Shown here one piece after another: positions 53,045-64,000 of a DNA stretch of 64,000 nt. The DNA lies in NCBI GenBank assembly GCA_964035545.1, contig OZ037768.1:13454175-13518174 (forward strand), read 5' to 3'. A model generated the notes under the pieces. The model did no database searches. It saw only the letters and a program-made list of their open reading frames with translations, and was not told the DNA's origin. This stretch comes from Bugula neritina. Taxonomy: Eukaryota; Bryozoa; Gymnolaemata; Cheilostomatida; Bugulidae. Both the position numbers and the translations under genes were made by a program. Position 1 is the first letter of the stretch. Each line of letters opens with the position of its first letter.

Positions 53045-56000
53045 CTACAGCAATATACAGGCTGTTGAACAAGTTGTGTCTTTGGAATCAACCACTGAAA
53101 CAGTTGGTCTGTGGTTTGCTAATTTCTTTTGAACTCCGTAGCTGGGTAGCACTGGCTTGTTTGAAGAAGTTGAGAAATGTGTAAATACAGGTTCGACTGC
53201 AGCCATATTTCTGGAGTGAGAACTCGATGGGGAATTGTGCTCTTTCATACTTAACGGAGAGTTGTGTCCTCTGACAGCTGATGGCAGCCCGCACTTTGCG
53301 AGAGTCGGTGATGGCTTGCTAGCAGATGAAGGTGATACATATTCTGTTAGAGTTGGCGGCAGATTACTATCTGGTAGAATAAAAGAAGATTTTACAGAAG
53401 ATGAAGTTTTGTCATCAGCTCTGTCAAAGTCTGACGCAAAACTAAAACCAACAGATCCTTCTTCATTGAGTGCCTCGTTTTGACAAACGTCGGGCTCTTT
53501 GGTGGAAGTTTTGTTTTTCTTCGTAGCATCAGGTACTTTGAAAGCAACACATTTAGCATTTGGCGAATATTCACCACTACTTTTAGTCTTCGATGACCCC
53601 GTGCCAGGTCCATCATTTATGATGCTCCTAACATCTGATGAGTTTGGGAATGTTGATGGATTACGGACATTAAAGATTGGTGGTTCCGCTAATACATGTT
53701 TTATCAGGCTATCAGAATGTTTTAGAGTATTGAATTCGTGTTGATTGAGCCAGTATGTTGTCATGAGTCCCTTTCCCTGTATAGAATACAATTAGTTTAT
53801 TCAATACGAGGTGATCATCCTTTAAGAGCATGTCAGCCAATAAGTTTTCATTTGTTCTTTACCCTATCAACACACATTCACAATATGGTGATACAAAATA
53901 GTAAATACAGTACAGCAAAAGTTTGTCCACATCTGGAAAGTTTTTGGCAAAAATACAGCCGTTGAAACCAGTCTATTGTAACATTTTAGCAGCTGTAGTT
54001 TCTCACTTGGACGCTTTGTTGTTAAAAAGAATATTTCCGTTGAACAAGCGCAAAGAAAATTAACATTGATTTTTCGAAGAAATTCACTTGTTTGTGCAAA
54101 TAAATTTAGTTTACAAACATTTCAGCCAATCAGAGTAGATTAGTTAAGAGACAGTTGTAATATAATTGGAACAGCAAAAATCAAAATGTTCAAAATGTGA
54201 AGAGATCTAGGGTTGGCAATGCTATCAGAGCATTCATCAAACCTACTAAAATTAAAATACGTGAGTTAAAAGTAGAAGTGAAAAAAAATTATAGTTTCAA
54301 GAAGTATAGTTTGTACAATAACTATATGAGAACAGCTATTGGAATAATAAACCTTAATTACATTATACACCATAAAAAGTTCTTTGGTAGCTAGGGTGCA
54401 TAGAATAATTATCAACAAAAACTTACCTTTATTTCAATAGATCCTCTTTGCTCAAAGCTGTATTGTTTGTTACCATCTAAGCAATTTTTTACTGATTGAC
54501 TGCAATGCACCCTCATCGCCTAGAATGTTAGCAACTTTCATCAGTTAGAAACTTAAAACAGAATAAATTAAGGTTGATATGAGCCAACTTTGTAAATATG
54601 ATAAAATGGAACACTGCAGCTATACCATAACATGACTAGAGTTAATTAATAATAACCTGAACAAAATTCACTGTAATATGCTTTGGCAGTAAGAGTTACC
54701 TGCCCAGTAGACTCCATTCTGTTAGCCGTATTTACTGTGTCTCCAAATAAACAGTATCTTGGCATCTTCAGACCGACTACGCCGCCCACAACTGTCCCAC
54801 TATGAATACCTACAGCAGCGTACAATAGATGGATGTACAAGTAGCATATAATTAACAGATGTAAACTCAGGATTACCACAGACAGTGGCGTTAGACTTGC
54901 TTTTGATAACTTACCAACACGAAGTTTGAGATGAGCTCCGCTGTCAGTTCTATCTGAAGGGTCCTTCAAGGTTTTCATGGCATTCAGCATGGCGAATGCC
55001 ATCTCAGCAATGCTGGAGGCGTGCTTGTCACACGGCTTTGGAATGCCTCCTGCAATCATGTAGGCATCGCCAATGGTCTCAACCTACAACACCTTCCCAT
55101 TGTGTCACACAGCCCTGTGAAAAGCTGTTTATGTCAATAAAAGTCAACAACATCCCGATTTTATTCATCATACGAAATTTTCAAGCTCCCAAAACATCCA
55201 ATTTTTTTTAAAAAGGTACCATTGCTTAGAAACAATCTGAAATACCATAGTTAGATGTAATATAAAAAAACAGTTGAAACTTCTCTTGTAGCTACAAATA
55301 AATTGAATTGAGAAGAAATTATCAACCATTCAAGATGTTCGGTATGTTTATTACATTTACTAGAACTTGGTTTAAAGTTTGTTGACCACAGAAATTACTT
55401 GAATATTGATTCAATTTTAACTAATAAATACAGTGAGACAGGGATGTAGTGGTACCCATACGGTCCCATACGCCGTATGGCCTAGAAGAAAATAGGCTGT
55501 TCTTGGCCATACGCCCGTATGGGCATATATTTTTTGAAAGTGTTACTGATTAGTGCACAGGATAGTTAGGGCATCCTCACTGAGAACATCATAAATTTCG
55601 CTCACAATCTAGTTTAAGTTCTTGTTATGTTAATGCTATGTGGGTGGCATGCGTGTTGCCTACTTGTGATTGTTTAGCCTGAGATTACACTATGAATAAT
55701 AAGCAGCTATCAACATTCCATCTTCTCATCTCTACGTATTCACTGAAGCGCGAAGTGCTGCGCATTAGTGATTACTAAGGAAAAAATATTTCATTTTCAG
55801 TGTATAAATCACTTATTTTTAGAAAATCTATGAAGGCTATTGAAAAGATAAAAAAGTTTGCTATGCATAAATTTCTCAGGTTTTCGACAGTGTTTGTTTT
55901 ATTCGAATACTATGCTTTCCTGCTGAGATATTTGGCAGGGATTGAAAAATAAACTTTTCAGGTAAAATTGGCCAAAATAGTAGATTTTTGTCTATAACCT

Positions 56001-59000
56001 TGCAAAAAAAATATTGAAAATTCGAAAAATCAGGTGCTCTGAGGAACGGGAAGATCTAAAACATAGTTTTTAAATTTTAACTCTAGCACAATTAAGTATG
56101 GTTTTATTTGGCGGACTGAATTCTTATAATATACCAATAATGTGGCCTCAGCAAGGCAGTGTCAGCTAGAAAGTTGCCATTATTTATCTTGTGTGGACTT
56201 GCATTTTGTCAATAAGCAATGAAATTTGGAAAAAAAACCAACTTGAAATCCAGAAATAAAATCAAAATGTCTTCAGGAAACAGTACCAGGTGTGTAGGAG
56301 AGGTTAATGAAAATTTATCACTGAGGTCTACAGGTACTATATCCACATTTTGGTTGCGTTATTCCATGTTAATTATCAATGCAATGAGGTTTTGCAAACT
56401 GTACACCACCATAAGTAACCTTTTATGTTTGATTGTACTAACGTCTGGCTTTACATTTAATCATCTTCTAGGTTAACACATATTGAACCTGTCAAATTTG
56501 TTCTTTTGGGTATATTTCCTTGATGTGTCTAGTGGAAGCTCAGGGGTTTTACTTTAAAACCAAGTTAACATACTCTTCTTATTTGGTGTGCTTTATTGTG
56601 TGCAAGAAGGTGCGGTGGTATCTCCTTATGAATTAGACTAGTACTCTAATAAACTCCAACTAGGTTTTCAACCAATTTCTGCTTGCCAATGAGTTATCAA
56701 TTCAAATTGCTCTTTATAAATAACCAACACACATTTTCTAATTTGCAATCTTCCTCTGTTCTGTTCTATAATTCTTTTTCTGTGCACGTCAGTGTATTAG
56801 ATATTTGAAGTAATCAGGTTGCATTTGGAGAGCACTTGTTACCTGTCTCTATCCTTCCATCTTCTTGAGATCTTCTGCAATTTTTCTGTACAGGTTGGAC
56901 TTAGTGTCAATTGAGTAAGACTACATTTAAAATTACAGTCAACAGGTATGGGACAATACTGAATATTTATATAGTTTGCAGCAATGCCCAGTCGTCATGT
57001 AGCTGGTATGGTATGAAAATAATAGTGAGGTGGACATTTCAACAAAGATTTTTTTCAGAAGAATTAGAATTCACAATGGCTTTAAATTGCATAAATTTGC
57101 ATCAAAAGCGCTCTGAGGGCTTTGGCGGCCGCCGGGGGCCTGGGCGGCCCCCTGGACCCCCGGCCTGAGAGTATGGCCAAGAATATTTTTGCCACTACAT
57201 CCCTGCAGTGAGATGTCATGTACTAATTTTAAATGTGTAAGTGAAGATTGGCAACAGGATTCCATTTTATAGCAAGGTACTTGAGGATATAAGAAGAGGT
57301 TAACACGTACTGCACCTTATATAACTGAAACTTTTCAATCAACGTGTCAAATGTCGTGTACATGCCATTCAACAAATTCACTACTTCCATGGGAGAGATG
57401 GCAGAGCAGATAGTCGTAAACCCCACGACATCACTGAACAAGATAGTGCATATGTCAAACACCTGCAAAGCAAAGAAATTATTTTTCTTTATTTCAACAA
57501 GTAAAACATTAACTTTTACATGGTTGTTTGCAAAACGCAAAGAAATAAGGGAAATAGAAAAAAAATTAGCCTAAAGCCTTTAAATGTAATGTAATGAAAA
57601 CAGCATCATCAATATAAAGAAAAAATGTATCTTCAAACTTTATCAAAATTTTCCTAAATTATGATAGAGTTATAGATAAAATTAAATAATGTTACCAGTA
57701 CCTCACATGTGTTCACAGAGGGCTCACCAGCTCGCAGCCTATTGGCTACTGACTTGGGTATCATCTGATACAGCAGCTGGTCTGTTCTTTTTATCTCAAT
57801 ATCCAACTTTCTCATGCTCTCTTCTAGCTTCTTGCTCTTAGTTTGCTCCTAGATTAGTGTATAGCCAACTTATAAGACACCGTATTTTGCCAGATTTTAG
57901 ATAAAAATGGCACGTTAAAAATGGCACGGTAATAAGGGCACAAATGGAAAAGTAGGAAAAAATGGCACCCTAATGTTAAGTTTTCCCAAACCCCTAACTC
58001 AAACCCCTAACCCTTAAACCCCAATCCTAAACTCAAACCCCCATTCCCAAGCCTAAACCCTCCATCCTAAACACTCAACTCCACCAGAAAACCCTAATAT
58101 TGAAAATGTGCCATTTTTACCTACTTTGCCATCATTACCTGTGCCATTTTTACCGTGCTAATTTTACCAGACACCATTTTGCAATCATGGTTTCAAGGCA
58201 CCAAAATTAGACTTGAAACATAATTCTAGACTCATATAGCTTGTGATAAAATTTCCTCAAATTGTATTATATAGCAACTTTGAATAAGCCACTGTAATGT
58301 TTTACTAGATTTTTAATAACAATAAAATATTTTCAATTTGACAAAAACCGCTCAACATGTTTTAGATCTTAGATTGCTAGATTCAATTTCTGCAACAAGT
58401 TTTTAGTTAAGAAGACTCTTTTAGATTTTTCAATCAGTTAGTAAGGGATGCTTCTATAAATGAAAAGTGTAGATGGGGAATTTCACCTGGTCAAGTAGAA
58501 GTTTGAGTTCAGCAGATTGCTGAGTCCCAGCTAGAACCAGTTCTCTGCTGGAGTCATGAATACTCAGGTCATTGATGTACAGACCGAGCTTGAACATGTG
58601 ATCTAGATTTTCCAATCTACAACAGTGTTTTTCACCATCTTCACTCCAATAATACAAACAAATACTACATATGGGTAGAATATTAAAAAATCGATCCTAA
58701 TTGGAATAGCATAGCAGTGTTATATATGTAATAAGGAGCTTTTAGGATGTTTTAAGAAAATAGACAATGAAAATGCCAAATGTATTGAGCAAAATTAGTT
58801 CAAATTTATTTGCCAAAACTCAAAATATATCAGTTTAACTATAATCAATGATAATACTTTCAACTCAATAATATATCCAATATGTCAACCAGAAATATTT
58901 TACAACAGGTATAATCATGAACTAAGAATTTTTTGGGAAGAGAGAAACTGGTGCAAATCTTAAATCTATAAAAACTTTCGATGTTGAAGTAAGACATGAT

Positions 59001-62000
59001 GAGTTTCAAGCATAAATATGTATCATCCTTACATGGCAAATGGAAAAATTATATGCATGTTATCATCTATCTATTTAAATAGTAAGCGGGCACTCATTAA
59101 AATTTAGCTGTTGGCTATAACATTTTCATGAGTTAGAAATACTTGCAAGTATTGCGACAAAAATTCACTTGAAAAGATTGAAATGTATTTTTTGAAAGTT
59201 CATTTGTTAGCAGAGTAATGTGTAACTTAATCTGCCACAATGAGAATGACACTTACACAGGTGTTCCGAGAAATAAAATGGCATTCCACTGCTCCATGTG
59301 CAGCATCTGTCCCCTCAAGGTCAAATATTTGTTCAATGAGTCATTTTGGTTAGTTTGGTCAGCACTGATGAGACTTATATCTGTATCCGAGAATTTATCA
59401 GCAGACATGTCATCAAAACTATCTAATAAATACCAATAATGTTATTAGAATGTGATATTGAAGAAATAGGGAAATTTCGATACAAGAAAATATGCATGCC
59501 TTTCCACCTTTCTGAATTAAAAATTCTCTTACACAATCATTACTATTGTAATGTACACTGCTGTAACATGTCAGCAAACTAAGTAAGGTTAATGAAGTAT
59601 TAGTGCATGTTTGTCGAGTAAATAAAGTGAAGACTTGATAGCCATCATGACCATGCTGTATTTTTAAGTTTACATTTACTGTGAGTCTTGTTTAAAGTTT
59701 AAAGCTTAAACTGCAAATGGGTATAAATTAAACTAAGCTAAATGACAAAGCCCCTTCTCTAACCCAGATCTTAAATTACATCGCATTAGATTGTTGCATA
59801 AGTTTCTAAACAGGTGTATAAATTCTAAACATTGCAAGTTCTCTTCAAGCTTCATGTTTATGAAAGCATAATTAACCAATAGGCAAGCATGAAGCTTTGC
59901 TGTCATCAGTCATACCAAAACAATATTTGATCACCAAATACCATTCATATACAATGAGTTCTATAAACTATATCATTATAATATAATGAACTATCAAAGG
60001 AAAATATAAACAGATAGCAAACTAACCTTCAAATCGGTTTTCTATACCATCAACCGATTTTAGCTCAAAGATATTGTTTGTATGACTCAAGATCTGTAGC
60101 AAAAATATTTTAAATGTTATTTAATCCCTGATTTATTGAGCTATTTTCTAAGCAGCTATAAAAAAGTTAGAAATATATTTTCTTTAATATCTTGAAGTTT
60201 AATGAGCACTATTTTATTCATAATAGTTACATTTGGCAACTTTGAACCCGCCACCTGATCAGTATATGGCGCTGAAATATGAGAAGTTATATTTGACAAC
60301 TTTTATGTTTAACAAGCTAACAATATTCCTTGCATTTAATTTTAAAGTTGAACGAAAATGTTATAAAAACAACACTGCAAATAATTATTTTATAGTTGGT
60401 TCTACCTGTAAATCTATATTCTCTGTCTTAGCCGACTAAATGTCCTCTACAATGCTACAGGTCTAAACTGGTGAGTCGGAAGTGATATGTGTTCTCTTGG
60501 ATTTTGAGCAACAGGTTTTATACATTCGTATAGTTTTTAGCTAAGTATAACTTAATTCTAGAGGTTTTCGCTTTTACTATATAATAATTACAAGAGTCAA
60601 TACCAAGCTAATAGCTTATCTACTATTTCCAAACATGCAATTCCCAATACAATGTAGTTACATGTTTATTTGTACTATATGCAGTTATATGTATGTTTGT
60701 ACTATACCTATGTAGTTACATGTATGTTTGTACTATATGCAGTTATATGTATGTTTGTACTATATGCAGTTATATGTATGTTTGTACTATATGTATGTAG
60801 TTACATAATGTTGACAACTCATTATATATAATTATATTCATTTTTCATGAATAGCATTATTGTAATTACCTGTATCACTAATAATAATTATTAGTATTAT
60901 TAATATAATTATTGTTCATAATAGCAATCTATACACATTGCACCATTGATTTCTATGCTGACAATTTGCTATTTTCTTTAAAATTTCATCAAGATCTGAA
61001 CACCATGCTTTACACAGTGTCCTAAACAACTTCTAAATAGTTATAGCTATTAAATCAACGAAATTAGATTTGCTTGTAATATGCATTAATGTAATAAAGT
61101 AGGTACTATTCAATATAAGTAATTTCAATATGCATTAATTTAATTTAATAGTAGGAGTTCAACTTGAAAAATTGTCATAGGAATTTTCACAAATAGGATT
61201 TTAAGGCTGCAAAAAATAAAAGATCAGGCTATCACTAAAAAGAAAGATATCCTTGTAATTAAAACATTTTCTCTCATTATACAGAAATAACTCAAACATG
61301 CAGGTGAAAACAGTCATTGTGACATATTCATGCTTTATTTATAACTTTGAAGACTTTTGAAGTTTTGGTAACACAAAGCTGTTAAAATATTTCTTGTATT
61401 TTATTTCTTTTACATTATTATTTAAAAGTGTAGAACACTAAGGGTGTGGAATAAATTAAGCTGGAAGTTTGCATAAGTAAGTAACCTGACAGCAATACAG
61501 CTTACCGATTCCCAGCTAAACTCCATGATGGGTCGTTCAAGGTGGAAAAGGTCATCAACTTGGCAGCCAAGGGCATGAGGCAATACTGGTAGTATGGCTT
61601 TACCAACAGAGGTGAGGACAAGCTCCCTAATACAACAATATACAGATAATATAATATTACATCTAGCCAATCAAATTTCATGGTAATAATTTTTTCTACT
61701 TTTTTCAGAACGTTGAATCATTAGTTTTATATTCAGTGACATGTACAGAGGCTTACCTGCTGAGAACCATGTGGAAAGGAAACAGTCTAAATAAATCACT
61801 GGATGTGATCGGCATGTTCATTTCGGACAGCTGAGTTACAAAGTGCAAGTTAGCAAAGCCTTCTGAGTTATCGAAGCTGAGTCTCATTTTTACATAAAAA
61901 ATTCCATGAGAGTCATCAACTTCCAGCTCGTGACATTTTATGTCTGTGCTGTAAAACTCTTTGCCAACTTGACGTATCTATAAAGCATTCAATAAGCATA

Positions 62001-62822
62001 TGATTATATGCTTGCATACTAATTTATTACTGCATCAAATAAAGTCAGGCTTTTTGTTTCAGTCAGAAATTAGTAAACTTATAAAAACTACCAGAAATTA
62101 TTACATGCAAAATAAACATCAGTTCATTACCTGGCCCTTCAGGTAAGACTTAAACCCTTTACGTTTGCTCCGATAATGTAATGTCAGGCCATCTTCTGTC
62201 TCATCAGTTACAAAGAAAGATGGAGGCTTTATTTTTGGATAACTAAACCTTAGATACTCGTGCAGGTTGTCCAAATTGTTCAAAAAATCTCGAAGATTTC
62301 GACCCAGAACCTTTAAAAGTCTATATAAATATAAATAACATAAATTTAACACATTCAAAAAGAGCAAAAATAAAGGTTTTCAACAACAATAAATGCATCA
62401 GATACTTACTATGTTTCTATGGTATTTACACCAACTGACCTGTCATAGTTATATCTTGACATATACGAGACAAAACTAACACCAAAAGACTCCATCAGCT
62501 CCTCTTGAGGCATACCAGTGACATCCTGAGCAGCTCGAGCCAAACGTGGAATGACAGTTTCGCTATACACCTACGCCATGGAAACAACAGTAAGTGCTTG
62601 CCTCTCTAGGGAAACTAGAAGGTACACATCTACATAGAACTTCATATTGCAATCCTTTATATAGCTTATATACAGGATTCTGGCTTGTTAGCAAATACTT
62701 ACTTTAAAGGAGTCAAAACCAGAGTGGGTGATGTTGGCTTTCTGTCTGACTTTTGTCAAAGTCTCTTCACCAAACACAACTCTCAGATAAGAGTAGATTC
62801 CTTCTAGTAGCAGTCCGTACAT
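53045..62822 (-). CDS. Gyc88E: Atypical soluble guanylate cyclase, Gyc88E type, with C-terminal CaaX
   Basis: Complete, 847 residues, 14 exons. High ends: 62822, 62570, 62320, 61977, 61626, 60093, 59422, 58616, 57848, 57462, 55083, 54809, 54519, 53776. Low ends: 62703, 62440, 62131, 61757, 61506, 60027, 59257, 58487, 57702, 57316, 54915, 54700, 54427, 53045. H-NOX heme domain about 1-180 with proximal His104 (DNLHEYL) and YxSxR (Tyr133, Ser135, Arg137). HNOBA/PAS-like region, then a coiled-coil helix ([18 protein letters not shown], a Gyc88E hallmark), then the catalytic domain: metal ligands Asp442 and Asp486, guanine-recognition Glu482 and Cys556, catalytic Asn563 and Arg567, so one chain carries a full site and homodimers should be active. 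Family members make cGMP and respond to O2, NO and CO. The 230-residue Ser-rich tail ends CSTACILL, a CaaX motif. The 5' exon is non-coding: an acceptor lies six bases before the ATG. Confidence 0.94.
55439..57205. mobile_element. hAT-superfamily element, 1.77 kb, non-autonomous
   Basis: Terminal inverted repeats CAGGGATGTAGTGG (55439-55452) and CCACTACATCCCTG (57192-57205) are exact complements. A perfect 8 bp target duplication CAGTGAGA flanks the element (55431-55438 and 57206-57213), the hAT hallmark. Subterminal left region repeats CCATACGG/CCGTATGG words at 55455-55525; the right side has a GC-rich block at 57119-57165. No transposase-like frame. It sits in the intron between cyclase exons 10 and 11, within the catalytic-domain coding region. 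Confidence 0.93.
57890..58171. mobile_element. Inverted-end element with degenerate CCCTAA core
   Basis: Ends show inverted similarity (aaaaatggcacgttaaaaatggcacggtaat versus, on the other strand, ttagcacggtaaaaatggcacaggtaat). The middle (57986-58070) is a degenerate telomere-like tract: cccctaacccttaaacccc. Outside the element, gacaccgtattttgc and gacaccattttgc form imperfect direct repeats. Lies in the intron between cyclase exons 8 and 9. Confidence 0.65.
60652..60808. repeat. 27-31 bp minisatellite in a cyclase intron
   Basis: About five units of gcagttatatgtatgtttgtactatat with variants using tgtagttacatg. Located between cyclase exons 5 and 6. Confidence 0.85.
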
Positions 62823-64000
62823 CGTAATCTGAAAAATAATTTCAAACATGGTTAATTTATTTTTTAAAATCAAAATCTATAAAATATGCTGGCAACTTAC
62901 GTAATGAATATAATATATTCACCTAAAATGAATTGCAGAGAAAGTCTCCTGCAGAAAAATTACAATGCTTTTGCTTTTATTTTTCTAAGCATATGAAATA
63001 TTGAATATTAAATTTTGCGTATATGTAATGGCAGCAGTTCACACAACACTGGCTGCGACAAGCAATGCCCTAAAGAATCTCTTAGCGCAATATTTATATG
63101 TTATGGAATAATTGATTTTTAAGATTGGGATATGAAGGATTGACATATTCAATAATACATAATTAAAATGAACTGCAAGACATCTGATTACACATGGGGC
63201 CAGCTTATACTCCTTACTGTCATTAGTAAGTCGTATAAGTTAGACTTAGAAACTTCAATAAAGCTACATTAAAATTGTCAAGTATTGGAAAATAAAGTAT
63301 GATCTGACAGAGTAAAATAAGACCACATTTGTGAGCACAATATGCTGTTACTGACAGGATATCTGATACATCCATGCAAAGTAATGTTATCATTGCACAG
63401 CCTTCAGGCTATTATGAGAGTCATACGTGATGTTTATAATAACTCATGTGCAGAATATATTACAGATGTTCAAGCATATGAGCAGTGAGCTAATAGTAAA
63501 TAGAGCAGGGCATTTTTCAAGATCAGGCTTGTATAACATTCACTTGTCTGTAAGCTACAGCAGAGGAAGCTGCTTCTAAAAGTTTATTCTGTAAATCATG
63601 CCTAGCTGTGCTGCAACAATTTAGTTGTTTACAAGAAGAATGAAGTTTGGTAAAAATTTATTCTGAATAGCAAATTTAGCTACATACATGTATTTATATT
63701 TACATTCAATTTGCTAAAAAGTTATAGCCAAGTCAATGAAGTGCTACACTTACACTATATATATTCTGAGCAATCTTTGAGCAAAGCCATTTATAATACA
63801 TTATTTACAATATATTGAACATAATGATTTCACCATATCCAAAACTGATCATGAACAAAACAACACAAATAACTTGAAATACATTATAATATGGGTATAA
63901 TATGTAGAGTATGCAAAACAATACATAGTCTACAAAAGTGTGACATATTAAATTTTGACATCTACATTCAAAGTTACCAATATTGAGCATAAAACAAGAA
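62823..64000. other. Upstream of the guanylate cyclase start codon
   Basis: AT-rich sequence with no supportable coding exon on either strand. The six bases before the ATG follow an acceptor (tttttcag), so this stretch is at least partly a 5' UTR intron of the cyclase; the first exon and promoter are probably outside the window or not recognisable here. Confidence 0.5.

Noticed and set aside
56911-57168. 85-residue frame ending in Gly/Pro-rich residues
   Set aside because: Lies inside the hAT element, and its tail comes from the GC-rich block. It shows no transposase motif.

Overview
This is nuclear DNA of an animal, most likely a lophotrochozoan-grade marine invertebrate. It is AT-rich and intron-dense, with canonical GT-AG introns and small mobile elements in introns and gaps. 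The atypical Gyc88E-type guanylate cyclase and the SBF protein with a C1 domain before its PH domain are invertebrate traits. I cannot name the species. I rebuilt seven genes by hand from splice sites, reading phase and family resemblance; every chain of exons stays in frame.

Layout. 1-6982 (+): 3' part of SBF/MTMR5-13, a myotubularin-related pseudophosphatase. 8755-11872 (-): complete BAX-like gene. 14610-16875 (+): complete LDAH, the lipid-droplet-associated hydrolase. 17507-38325 (-): complete cytosolic carboxypeptidase of the AGBL2/3 group, with 33 coding exons. 40521-42005 (+): complete RPL39. 42242-50781 (-): complete secreted serine protease with four CUB and five LDLa domains. 53045-62822 (-): complete atypical soluble guanylate cyclase (Gyc88E type), with its 5' UTR lying upstream. 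SBF/BAX, LDAH/AGBL and RPL39/protease are tail-to-tail pairs. BAX/LDAH and AGBL/RPL39 are head-to-head pairs. The genes look like unrelated neighbours and not a functional cluster.

Between and inside the genes are several repeat families: a ~157 bp TA-flanked element in three copies, two TTA-flanked palindromic-end elements, a ~430 bp near-perfect hairpin element, a tRNA-derived SINE, a 1.77 kb hAT-type element with a perfect 8 bp target duplication, and minisatellites that begin at splice sites.

The observations most worth follow-up are the CaaX prenylation motif (C-I-L-L) at the end of the soluble guanylate cyclase, the SINE whose 19 bp target duplication copied a splice donor of the carboxypeptidase gene, two minisatellites that start at splice sites and repeat splice-site-like sequence, and a run of seven small frame-neutral exons in the carboxypeptidase tail. 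No prokaryotic, viral or CRISPR feature was seen.
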